From: CAIWHR01 sp963846855
Lineage (GTDB): Bacteria > Pseudomonadota > Gammaproteobacteria > Burkholderiales > Casimicrobiaceae
DNA: 64,000 nucleotides
Direction of reading: 5' to 3'
NCBI GenBank assembly: GCA_963846855.1
Contig: CAWJXK010000009.1
Location: forward strand, 1 to 64,000
Part shown: in pieces, positions 1 to 7,802 of the stretch
How positions within the stretch are numbered: position 1 is the first letter of the stretch
Layout: each line of letters starts with the position of its first letter
The notes under the pieces: generated by a model
Seen by the model: only the letters and a program-made list of their open reading frames with translations
The model's database searches: none
What the model was told of the DNA's origin: nothing
Program-made: the position numbers and the translations under genes

Positions 1-124
1 GACTAAACCGCTCGCGCGGTAGTTGTTGAGCCTCCGATGCGGCCGCGTTGGCGGGCCGTGATCATGGATCTGCTTATGTTGAGGCACGAGGCAAGTCGCC
101 TCGGATCTCGATAGGAGCAGAGCC
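1..124. other. Leader of the IS91-like unit with two small hairpins
   Basis: No gene is seen here. Two perfect inverted repeats are present: accgc/gcggt with a 4-base loop at 7-20, and cgaggc/gcctcg with a 5-base loop at 87-103. A ribosome binding site (aggag, 113-117) precedes the recombinase ATG at 125. Hairpins near an end are common in rolling-circle elements, but I could not fix the left terminus of the element. Confidence 0.4.
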
Positions 125-1000
125 ATGGATGCATCATCGCGGGCCATCTCGCCGTTGCGCCAACGCATGATCGATGACATGCGGATGTGCAAGCTGTCGC
201 CGAAGACGCAGCTCCAATACATTCGCGCTGTTAAGAAGCTGACCGGCTTTGTCGGTCGCTCGCCCGACACCGTCACGGTCGAGGACCTGCGGCGTTACCA
301 ATTGCACCTGGTCGATCACGGCACGTCGCCGGTGTCGATCAACGCGGCGATCACGGGGCTGAAGTTCTTCTTCGAGGTCACGCTCGACCGCCGTGACCTC
401 ATCAGCAAGATGCGCCCCGTGAGGGTGCCGTACAAGCTACCGGTGGTATTGAGTCGCGAGGAGGCGGCTCGCCTGATCGCGGCAGCAGGCAACTTGAAGC
501 ACCAGACGGCGCTGTCGGTGGCGTATGGCGCGGGATTGCGCGCCAGCGAGGTGGTGGCGCTGAAGGTGACCGACATCGACAGCCAGCGCATGACTTTGCG
601 CATCGAGCAGGGCAAGCGCAGCAAAGATCGCTACGCGATGCTGCCGCCGGTTCTGCTCGAGCGGCTGCGTAGTTGGTGGCGGGTGGCGCGGGCCCAAGGC
701 AAGATGCTCGACGGAGGTTGGTTGTTTCCCGGGCAGAATCCGATCGAGCCGCTGACCTGCCGCCAACTTAACCGCGCCGTGCACGCCGCGGCAGTGGCCG
801 CCAACATCGACAAGCGGGTGTCGATGCACACCTTGCGCCATAGCTTCGCCACTCATTTGCTCGAGCAGAAGGTCGACATCCGAGTGATCCAGGTGTTGCT
901 CGGGCACAAGAAGCTGGAAACGACGGCTCTGTACACCCACGTCGCCACCGACGTGCTGCGCGAAGTGATCAGTCCGCTGGAGCAAACGTCGACGGCGTAA
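125..1000 (+). CDS. Tyrosine recombinase/integrase of an IS91-like element
   Basis: A 291-residue XerC/D-like site-specific recombinase. An N-terminal SAM-like core-binding domain (about residues 10-95, with LSPKTQLQYIRAVKKL) is followed by the catalytic domain. The catalytic set is complete: R139 in GAGLRASE, a probable beta-hairpin lysine near K165, H235 and R238 in HTLRH, H261 in LLGHKKLE and the nucleophile Y270 in TALYTHV. The family cuts and rejoins DNA through a 3'-phosphotyrosine intermediate. The ATG at 125 is preceded by aggag. The stop lies 10 bases before the GTG of the transposase gene, so the two are probably co-transcribed. Its exact role in IS91-like transposition (for example resolving intermediates) is inference. 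Confidence 0.9.
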   Translation: MDASSRAISPLRQRMIDDMRMCKLSPKTQLQYIRAVKKLTGFVGRSPDTVTVEDLRRYQLHLVDHGTSPVSINAAITGLKFFFEVTLDRRDLISKMRPVRVPYKLPVVLSREEAARLIAAAGNLKHQTALSVAYGAGLRASEVVALKVTDIDSQRMTLRIEQGKRSKDRYAMLPPVLLERLRSWWRVARAQGKMLDGGWLFPGQNPIEPLTCRQLNRAVHAAAVAANIDKRVSMHTLRHSFATHLLEQKVDIRVIQVLLGHKKLETTALYTHVATDVLREVISPLEQTSTA

Positions 1001-1010
1001 GCGCGGCGCC

Positions 1011-2204
1011 GTGGCGCGGCCCGCCCTGGAGGTCGCGGATATCTTCCGCGCCCACGGGTCGGCTTGGCGGCGATCCCAGCAGGGGCACCTGAGCCTTGGC
1101 CAGCTCAAGGTGATGTCCGCCATCGAACAGTGCCGCAGCGCGGCGCTGGGCGGTCATGTGCTGCGTTGCGACGTCTGCGAGCAGCTTCAGATCGCCTACA
1201 ACTCCTGCCGCAACCGGCATTGCCCGAAGTGCCAGGCTGGTGCCGCGCGGCAATGGCTGGAGGCGCGACAGGCCGACCTGCTGCCGGTCGAGTACTACCA
1301 CGTGGTGTTCACGTTGCCGGCGCCGATCGCCGCCATCGCCTACACCAACAAGGCGGTGATCTACGATCTGCTGTTCGCCGTCGCCGCGCAGACGCTGCGC
1401 ACGATCGCGGCTGATCCCAAGCATCTGGGCGCCGAGGTCGGCGTCACGCTGGTCCTGCACACCTGGGGCTCGGCGCTGACTCACCACCCCCACGTGCACG
1501 GGATCGTGCCCGGCGGCGGCCTTGCCATCGACGGCCAGCGTTGGGTCCGCTGCCGACCCGGTTTCTTCCTGCCGGTGCGCGTGCTGTCGCGGTTGTTCCG
1601 TCGCCGATTCCTCGAAGAACTTGAACAAGCGCACCGTGCCGGCCGACTGCAGTTCTTCGGTGAAGACGCGGGTCTCGCCAATGCACAGGCGTTCGCCCAA
1701 TGGCTCGCGCCGCTGCGCGCTTGCGAATGGGTGGTCTATGCCAAGCGCCCCTTTGCCGGACCCGCCGCGGTGCTCGCCTATCTGTCCCGCTACACGCATC
1801 GCGTCGCCATCTCGAATTCGCGGTTGCTTGCGTTCGACGAGCGCGGGGTCACGTTTCGCTATAAAGACTATCGCTCGAAAGGCAAGACTCGCTACAAGGC
1901 GATGACCCTTAGCGCCGATGAGTTCATTCGCCGCTTCCTGCTTCATGTCCTACCCAGTGGCTTTCACCGCATCCGCCACTATGGTCTGCTCGCCAATGCC
2001 GGCCGCCGCGAGCACCTGGCTCGAGCGCGTGAGTTGCTGCAAGTGCCGCTCGCCGTTACGGCAACCTCGAAGCGGCAAGCCTCGACCACGACTGCCTCGG
2101 CGCCCTTCGTTTGCCCACACTGCGGTGCGGCCATGCGCGTCGTGGAAGAGTTGGCTCGCGCGCCGTCGATTCGGGCGCCACCACCGTTGCGAGCTGCAGC
2201 ATGA
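1011..2204 (+). CDS. IS91-family HUH transposase (YxxxY type)
   Basis: A 397-residue rolling-circle transposase that nicks and joins single-stranded DNA through 5'-phosphotyrosine links. The N-terminal zinc-binding region has C53/C56 and the CxxxHCxxC stretch C66, H70, C71, C74. The metal-binding HUH motif is HPHVHG (H159, H161, H163). Two candidate catalytic tyrosines lie in YLSRY (Y257, Y261), as in IS91/IS801, whereas ISCR proteins keep a single tyrosine. A C-terminal CPHCG half zinc ribbon follows near residue 365. The start is GTG, 10 bases after the recombinase stop. Length matches full-length members (about 390-420 residues), so the protein looks intact and possibly active. Confidence 0.93.
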   Translation: MARPALEVADIFRAHGSAWRRSQQGHLSLGQLKVMSAIEQCRSAALGGHVLRCDVCEQLQIAYNSCRNRHCPKCQAGAARQWLEARQADLLPVEYYHVVFTLPAPIAAIAYTNKAVIYDLLFAVAAQTLRTIAADPKHLGAEVGVTLVLHTWGSALTHHPHVHGIVPGGGLAIDGQRWVRCRPGFFLPVRVLSRLFRRRFLEELEQAHRAGRLQFFGEDAGLANAQAFAQWLAPLRACEWVVYAKRPFAGPAAVLAYLSRYTHRVAISNSRLLAFDERGVTFRYKDYRSKGKTRYKAMTLSADEFIRRFLLHVLPSGFHRIRHYGLLANAGRREHLARARELLQVPLAVTATSKRQASTTTASAPFVCPHCGAAMRVVEELARAPSIRAPPPLRAAA

Positions 2205-2577
2205 CCATCGCGACTTTGACCGCTTTCCATCGCCACCTCGCGATAGCGGACAGCTGCGCCCCGCGCAGCCTCGCCATCGAGCGAAGCAGCGACGGCCACT
2301 ACCAACCTGCATGCGGCCCCCCTGACCGGCGGTGTCGACCGAGCCCGCACGACCGCCACATGCCGGCATCGACGCCGCGAGCGCACTGCCGATCAATCAA
2401 ATCTCCATAGCCGCGCTTCGTAGCGGCAGCGACCGACGCCGCGGTTTCCTCCTTTGGGGCTTGTGCGACGCCTGCCCGTGAACGGCAGCATCATTGCGCG
2501 CGCCTGCGCGTAAGGGCAGGCATCACACAACCCTAAACATTTCCGGTCACAATCGTATCCCGTTTACAGGAATTCCC
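2205..2577. other. Intergenic region after the transposase, possible element end
   Basis: No convincing gene. The notable structure is nested inverted repeats near the right side: gcctgccc at 2470-2477 pairs with gggcaggc at 2514-2521, and gcctgc at 2502-2507 pairs with gcaggc at 2516-2521 around an 8-base loop. In IS91-like elements one end carries a hairpin that serves as replication origin or terminator, so this could mark the right border, but that is inference. A ribosome binding site (agga, 2568-2571) belongs to the peptidase gene. Confidence 0.4.
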
Positions 2578-4623
2578 ATGAATCGAATCCTGCCTGTCGC
2601 GATCGTCCTCGCCCTCGTCGCCGGAGGCGCGATCGCCGCCGATCCCGCTGGCCCTGCCAAACCCGGCCCGTCGCTTGGCTCCGGCATCGATCTTCGCTAC
2701 GTCGACACGAGCGTCCGGCCGCAGGACGACTTCTATCGCGCCGTCAACGGCAAGTGGCTCGACACGTTCGAGATGCCAGCCGACAAGGGCCGCTATGGCT
2801 CGTTCGACAAGCTCCGCGACGAAACTGAGCGGCAACTCAGGACGATCGTCGAGGAAGCCTCGAAATCGCGCGATGCCGCCCCCGGATCCGAAACGCAGAA
2901 GATCCGCGATCTCTACAACAGCTTCATGAACGAGGCGAAGCTCGAGGAGCTCGGCACGAAGCCGATCGCCCCGCTGTTCGCGCGCATCGATTCGCTGAAG
3001 GACAAGGGCGATGTCGCCGCAATGATCGCGGCGTTGAACGGCCTCCGTATCGACGCGCCGTACTTTCCCTTCATCCACCAGGACAACCGCGATTCCACCA
3101 AGTACGTCGTCGACCTGCGCCAGGGCGGTCTTGGCCTGCCCGATCGCGACTACTACCTCGATGACACGTTCAAGGACGTGCGCGCGCAGTACGTCACGCA
3201 CGTCGCGAAGACGCTCGGGATGGCGGGTGAGCGCGACGCGGACGATGCTGCGCAGAAGATCGTTGCGCTCGAAACCGAGCTGGCGAAGGCGCAATGGACG
3301 CGCGTCGAGAATCGCGATCCGGTCAAGACCTACAACAAGGTCGAGATCGCGCAACTCGCAACCCTCGCGCCCGGCGTCGACTGGAAACGCTGGCTCACCG
3401 ATGCGGGAATCGATTCCCGCATCGGCTACGTGATCGTCGCGCAGCCCAGCTACATGACCAGTCTTGCCAAGCTGCTCGCGGATACGCCGCTGCCGCTGTG
3501 GAAGACGTATTTCAAGTGGCGCGTGCTCGACAACGCCGCACCGTATCTCGCGAAGGCTTACGTCGACGAGCGGTTCGCCTTCCAGGACACCGTGCTGCGC
3601 GGCATTCCGGAGAACCGGCCCCGCTGGAAGCGCGCGGTGGAGTTCGTCGACACGTCGATCGGCGAAGGACTGGGCAAGCTCTACGTCACCCGGCACTTTC
3701 CGCCGGAGAACAAGGCGCGCATGGACGCGCTCGTCGCCAATCTGCTCGTCGCGTACCGGCAGAGCATCGACGAGCTCGACTGGATGAGCAAGGAGACCAA
3801 GGCCCAGGCACAGGCGAAGCTCGCCAAGTTCACGCCCAAGATCGGCTACCCGAAGGAGTGGCGCGATTACACGAGCCTCGTCGTCGTCAAGGACGACCTC
3901 GTCGGCAACTGGATGCGGGCGCAGGCGTTCGAATACCGGCGCAACATCGCCAAGCTCGGCAAGCCGATCGACCGCAACGAATGGACCATGAAGCCGTACA
4001 CGGTCAACGCCTACTACAACCGAGAACGGAACGAGATCGTCTTTCCCGCGGCCATCCTGCAGCCGCCGTTCTTCAACGTCGCCGCTGACGATGCAGTCAA
4101 CTACGGCGGCATCGGCGCCGTGATCGGCCACGAGATCAGCCACGGCTTCGACGACGGCGGCAGCCGCTTCGACGGCGACGGCAACCTGAATCAGTGGTTC
4201 ACACCGGAGGACCTGATGCGCTTCCGGGCGAAGACGAAGGCGCTGACCGAGCAATACGACAAATACGAGCCCGTGCAGGGATTCCACCTCAACGGCGCGC
4301 TGACGCTGGGCGAGAACGTCGCCGACAACTCCGGCCTCGCGATCGCCTATCGCGCGTACAAGATTTCGCTCGCCGGCAATTCCTCACCCGTCATCGACGG
4401 CCTGACCGGCGAGCAGCGTTTCTATTACGGCTGGGCGCAGGTGTGGCGCGGCAAGTCGCGCACCAAGGAGGCGATCCGCCTGCTCAAGGTCGACCCGCAT
4501 TCACCGCAAGCGGTGCGAGGTACTGCGACGCTGCGCAATCAGGCCGGGTTTTATGAGGCGTTCGGCGTCAAGGAAAGCGACGGGATGTATATGGCACCGG
4601 GGCAGCGGGTGAGTCTCTGGTGA
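2578..4623 (+). CDS. Secreted M13 (neprilysin/PepO-like) zinc endopeptidase
   Basis: A 681-residue metallopeptidase of family M13, which cleaves peptides N-terminal to hydrophobic residues. The ATG at 2578 was chosen because it has agga six bases upstream and begins a clear signal peptide (MNRILPVAIVLALVAGGAIAA); an in-frame ATG 84 bases earlier would bury that signal. The substrate-binding NAYYN motif lies near residue 480. The zinc site is complete: HEISH (H518, E519, H522) and ENVAD (E579, D583). The C-terminus ends in tryptophan, as is usual in the family. The protein is predicted to be periplasmic or extracytoplasmic. It is a single-gene unit converging on the 4633-16072 operon, with only 9 bases between the stops. 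Confidence 0.95.
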   Translation: MNRILPVAIVLALVAGGAIAADPAGPAKPGPSLGSGIDLRYVDTSVRPQDDFYRAVNGKWLDTFEMPADKGRYGSFDKLRDETERQLRTIVEEASKSRDAAPGSETQKIRDLYNSFMNEAKLEELGTKPIAPLFARIDSLKDKGDVAAMIAALNGLRIDAPYFPFIHQDNRDSTKYVVDLRQGGLGLPDRDYYLDDTFKDVRAQYVTHVAKTLGMAGERDADDAAQKIVALETELAKAQWTRVENRDPVKTYNKVEIAQLATLAPGVDWKRWLTDAGIDSRIGYVIVAQPSYMTSLAKLLADTPLPLWKTYFKWRVLDNAAPYLAKAYVDERFAFQDTVLRGIPENRPRWKRAVEFVDTSIGEGLGKLYVTRHFPPENKARMDALVANLLVAYRQSIDELDWMSKETKAQAQAKLAKFTPKIGYPKEWRDYTSLVVVKDDLVGNWMRAQAFEYRRNIAKLGKPIDRNEWTMKPYTVNAYYNRERNEIVFPAAILQPPFFNVAADDAVNYGGIGAVIGHEISHGFDDGGSRFDGDGNLNQWFTPEDLMRFRAKTKALTEQYDKYEPVQGFHLNGALTLGENVADNSGLAIAYRAYKISLAGNSSPVIDGLTGEQRFYYGWAQVWRGKSRTKEAIRLLKVDPHSPQAVRGTATLRNQAGFYEAFGVKESDGMYMAPGQRVSLW

Positions 4624-4632
4624 TCGGTCCAT

Positions 4633-7092
4633 CTACGGAAAATTGATGGTCCACGAAACCGCGTTGGCGGACGTAACGGCGGTAAGGCCGGCCGACGTGC
4701 AAATATTGCGTGTATCCCCGGCCGCACACGGTGCGTAGCCATACGGACTGCCCTGGAAGAAGCGTGCGGTGTAGTCCTCCATCCGACCGCGGTACATCGC
4801 GACGTGTCGGGCGGTTCGGTCGTACGCCCCCGATGTCCCTGGCGGCGACGCAAACGCTGCGATCTCCATGTCTGAAGTCCAGGTGGGTCCAAGGCTACAG
4901 CAGCCTGGAGTATGGAAATTGATGACAAGATGCTCGGTGGGGTCTGTATTTAGATCAGTGAGGAAGGCAAGTTGCGCGTAGCCGCGCACCCCGAGGTTTG
5001 ACAACGTGGCGACCGGGTTGGTAGCGTTGTTGAGCCTCACAGCGATCGTGCTGAAGGTCTGCGTCGTGGGGTCCGGCGTCATGGCCCGGAACGTGTCGGT
5101 CGCGTCGTCGTACGAGTAGTCGAGGTCGTTCTCGAAGGCGAGGTAGTTGGGCTCGGAGATGTCCTTGGTCGCGACCACAACCGCGTCCGACTCGTTACCG
5201 AGCGTGCCGCGGAAGACCACCTGGAGAAAGATGTCGGTGGCGTTGATCGGGATCGGATTACGAAATACGAGCGACGTCGGCTGCTCAGCGCCCGCGCCTA
5301 ACGATGTGAGATCTCCCGGATCCGAAACAGTGATCTCTTCCTCAGCGCTTCGACAAACGAGGGGGTCAAATTGTGGGCCTCCAGGGTCGCCGGACAAATC
5401 AGGTTGATAGCACACATTTCGATGAAACTTCGCGACCGCGACAAACACACCATTCGACATCGCCTCATTGTTCGCGGTCGCGTTCTTGAGCTTCAGCCTA
5501 ATTACAGAGAATCCGCACGTGTCGGCACATTTGTGTTCTTCATGGTCGACGACCGCGTAAGCGCCCTCGTCAGGTAATGCAATCTGCAACTCACCGCGGA
5601 AGAAGTAATCGAGGAATCCGGCCGAATAGGCGACCGCGCGCGGAATCAGTAAGCGGGCCTGATCGTCATAGTTGTAGTGGTTGAGCGTGAATTGACGCTT
5701 TCCCGATGGCTGCATGAACTGATCGAAAGCACCGTACGAAGAAAGCGCAACAGCGGAATCGGACTTGCTCGGATTGAGGTTGTCCTGAACAGCACCCTTG
5801 AAAAGCACGAGCCAACCCGACCCCGGTACCGCGGTCCCGGTTGCATCGACGACAGACCCTGCCGGTATCACCGCTGTTTGCATTCCGTTGGTGTTCGGCG
5901 GGGGGGACGGGTACCCGCCTCCGTTGCTATCAATGTTTGTGCCGGATGTGAAAAACCCCTGATTCGAGTAGTTGGCAAGACCGCGCCCGGTCGTGCTGCC
6001 GGCGAGCGTTGCGGTTGCAAAGAAGTCACGGTAATTACCGAGGGAGGGTACAGGATAATCACTGAAGTCAATTGTACTGACGGTGACATTTTCGACGACG
6101 TCGTTGTAATCTCCAGTCTGAAAGAATCGCTCCCGCAGAGTAAAGCTCGATTCGCCCGCAATGCGAGCATCGACGTAGTGTTCGTAATAGCTCGCGTGCC
6201 CACCAAGACAGACAAGATAAGCACAGCCCAGGCCAGAGTGCGGATCGTTTCGAGTGTGCTGGGGTTGGGCCATATCCTGCACGAGATGGAGCATATCCCC
6301 CAGTGCGCGATAGGTGGTAGCCCAATATGCCTTACGCAACGCTTCGCGGTTCGGAATTGCTGCGGAAGGATTGAACGGCACATCGTGAAGCAGCTGGTTT
6401 CCGTCAATCTGGGTAAGCGTCAATGCTCGCCACATCGCCTCTCGAGTCGGCGGTATGCCGAAATGGTTGTCGCGTATGACGCGCGTGGAAAGGGTTGGAT
6501 CGTCGATAATCGCAAAAGCGTTGGCTTGAGTCGCCCAATCTGGCGCTGTGGCTCCGTAAGGCTCTAACGCAACGGTCAGAGCACGATCGTTAAATGGATC
6601 GAAGAAATGATTGAAGACGCGTTTGAAGGAGCCTCCCGGTTCGTCTTGCGGATTGTTCTCTCGCGCGCCAACGTCCAGTGGGACATCATCTTCACGGATC
6701 GAGCCAACCATGATCCAAGCCGGCAGCGAAGGCAGCTGCGGCTTAAACGACGCAAAGGCGTTTGCGCTGTTGATCTTGTTATCTACGAATCGCACGGGAA
6801 AGGAAGGCGAACCCAGACGTACTACGGGACCGCCTGATGTCAGATCGATGTAAACGGTACCCAGGTTGTCCTGTGTGGATTCGATGCCAAGACGCTTGAT
6901 CAAGTCAGATCCTGTAGGATCGCGTGTAGTTGGTGCCGGATTAAGCTTAGAGGCCGAGTATGCCTCCCTCGTTATTGCCCCATGCGTCACCACCTCATAG
7001 GCCAAGGCAGGGTGCTGCAGTGCGCAGATGATGGCGCAACTGCGTGCCGCCGCCCAAATGAGGTTGGCCCTGGATTGGAGGTTTCCGCTCAT
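4633..7092 (-). CDS. Exported protein with phospholipase C/P1 nuclease-type zinc site
   Basis: An 819-residue exported protein, last gene of the four-gene operon. The N-terminus carries a hydrophobic signal-like stretch up to about residue 31. The first half has zinc ligands in the order known from phospholipase C/P1 nuclease: H37 in THGAIT, H162 in NHFFDP, H269-x3-D273-x5-H279 in LHLVQDMAQPQH, and H299/E304/H305 in HASYYEHY. The H-x3-D-x5-H spacing equals H118-D122-H128 of Bacillus cereus PLC. The second half (about 430-819) is beta-rich, Cys-containing and unrecognised. The family hydrolyses phosphodiesters in lipids or nucleic acids; the substrate here is unknown. The ATG overlaps the lipoprotein stop (ATGA), implying translational coupling. 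At over 800 residues it is far larger than classic PLC (about 250). Confidence 0.7.
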   Translation of the reverse strand: MSGNLQSRANLIWAAARSCAIICALQHPALAYEVVTHGAITREAYSASKLNPAPTTRDPTGSDLIKRLGIESTQDNLGTVYIDLTSGGPVVRLGSPSFPVRFVDNKINSANAFASFKPQLPSLPAWIMVGSIREDDVPLDVGARENNPQDEPGGSFKRVFNHFFDPFNDRALTVALEPYGATAPDWATQANAFAIIDDPTLSTRVIRDNHFGIPPTREAMWRALTLTQIDGNQLLHDVPFNPSAAIPNREALRKAYWATTYRALGDMLHLVQDMAQPQHTRNDPHSGLGCAYLVCLGGHASYYEHYVDARIAGESSFTLRERFFQTGDYNDVVENVTVSTIDFSDYPVPSLGNYRDFFATATLAGSTTGRGLANYSNQGFFTSGTNIDSNGGGYPSPPPNTNGMQTAVIPAGSVVDATGTAVPGSGWLVLFKGAVQDNLNPSKSDSAVALSSYGAFDQFMQPSGKRQFTLNHYNYDDQARLLIPRAVAYSAGFLDYFFRGELQIALPDEGAYAVVDHEEHKCADTCGFSVIRLKLKNATANNEAMSNGVFVAVAKFHRNVCYQPDLSGDPGGPQFDPLVCRSAEEEITVSDPGDLTSLGAGAEQPTSLVFRNPIPINATDIFLQVVFRGTLGNESDAVVVATKDISEPNYLAFENDLDYSYDDATDTFRAMTPDPTTQTFSTIAVRLNNATNPVATLSNLGVRGYAQLAFLTDLNTDPTEHLVINFHTPGCCSLGPTWTSDMEIAAFASPPGTSGAYDRTARHVAMYRGRMEDYTARFFQGSPYGYAPCAAGDTRNICTSAGLTAVTSANAVSWTINFP

Positions 7093-7802
7093 TGGGCGCC
7101 CCGTTTGGCCTTCGCGTACACCTCTGCGCTCACAAGAACGCCTTGACTCCGACCGATTTCCCCTGGCGCCGCTCCCAGTTCGACTTGTTCCGCGAGAATT
7201 GCCTTCACGTAGGGAACTGCTCCATCCGTGCTGGTCGGACCGCCGCCGCAGATTCCGTGACCGACCAGGCGATCCAGCTCTTGAAGCCGGTCTGATCGTG
7301 CCTCATTGGATCGCTTGAGGTACACGTCTTTGTTCTCGCGTGACGCCTCGAGCGCTTCGGCTTGCGAGTGATAGATCGTCGGCTCAGTGCGCAGGATCGT
7401 GCCCTTCTTGTTTTCAGCGTCCCATTGGTAGACGGTCACCTGCCAATGACTCATGTTTCCGTCGCCGCCTCTCCACGCCTTCTGCACGCTCTTGCCCCAC
7501 TTGTAATTGCGGTGATATGCCTCCAATAGGGGCGGCCCGGCCTGCGAGTCCAGCGGTAGCGTGAACCATCCATCCTGACTCGATACCGCACTCTCAACGC
7601 GGTTGCATGACGAAGCGCCTTCAGGGCCACGGCTGCCCATGTACTTGCCGACGACGATCGCCCCCGCGATCGGTTGGCCCGTGTCCTGATCGATGACGCG
7701 GCCGCGAAACTCGGTCGGCGCCAGCCCGGCTTCGGAGCAGCCGCCGGCGAGCAACGCAAGCAGTGCGATAAGCGTCACGATGTGTCCGGTCCGGCGAGTC
7801 AC
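7089..7802 (-). CDS. Lipoprotein with carboxypeptidase-regulatory-like domain
   Basis: Third gene of the operon, about 237 residues. A hydrophobic signal ends in the lipobox LLAGGC followed by Ser, so membrane anchoring through a lipidated cysteine is expected, probably at the outer membrane. Residues after the anchor (FRGRVIDQDTGQPIAGAIVV) are typical of a carboxypeptidase regulatory-like beta-sandwich used as a structural domain. The rest is unrecognised. The start is ambiguous: GTG at 7802 gives a 4-base GTGA overlap with the preceding stop, matching the ATGA overlaps at the other two junctions, while ATG at 7820 adds six residues. I prefer 7802. A role as periplasmic tether or partner of the giant Ig protein is inference. 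Confidence 0.8.
   Translation of the reverse strand: MTRRTGHIVTLIALLALLAGGCSEAGLAPTEFRGRVIDQDTGQPIAGAIVVGKYMGSRGPEGASSCNRVESAVSSQDGWFTLPLDSQAGPPLLEAYHRNYKWGKSVQKAWRGGDGNMSHWQVTVYQWDAENKKGTILRTEPTIYHSQAEALEASRENKDVYLKRSNEARSDRLQELDRLVGHGICGGGPTSTDGAVPYVKAILAEQVELGAAPGEIGRSQGVLVSAEVYAKAKRGAQ

Larger units (their letters stand above)
125..2204 (+). mobile_element. IS91-like element, tyrosine recombinase plus HUH transposase (ends not determined)
   Basis: Two consecutive plus-strand genes separated by 10 bases encode a XerC/D-type tyrosine recombinase and an IS91-family HUH transposase. This two-gene arrangement is known in a subset of IS91-like elements. Elements of this class move by rolling-circle replication, have no terminal inverted repeats and make no target duplication, so the borders cannot be read by eye. 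The coordinates cover only the coding core. Hairpins at 7-103 and 2470-2521 are candidate terminal structures. Confidence 0.75.

Noticed and set aside
2533..4287. Long open frame on the minus strand antisense to the M13 peptidase
   Set aside because: High-GC shadow of the peptidase gene; amino-acid composition is Val/Leu/Arg/Asp-biased and has no ribosome binding site or recognisable domain.
4624..4640. Possible shared terminator between the M13 peptidase and the convergent operon
   Set aside because: The apparent arms ggtccatc and gatggtcc are not complementary and there is no T-run.
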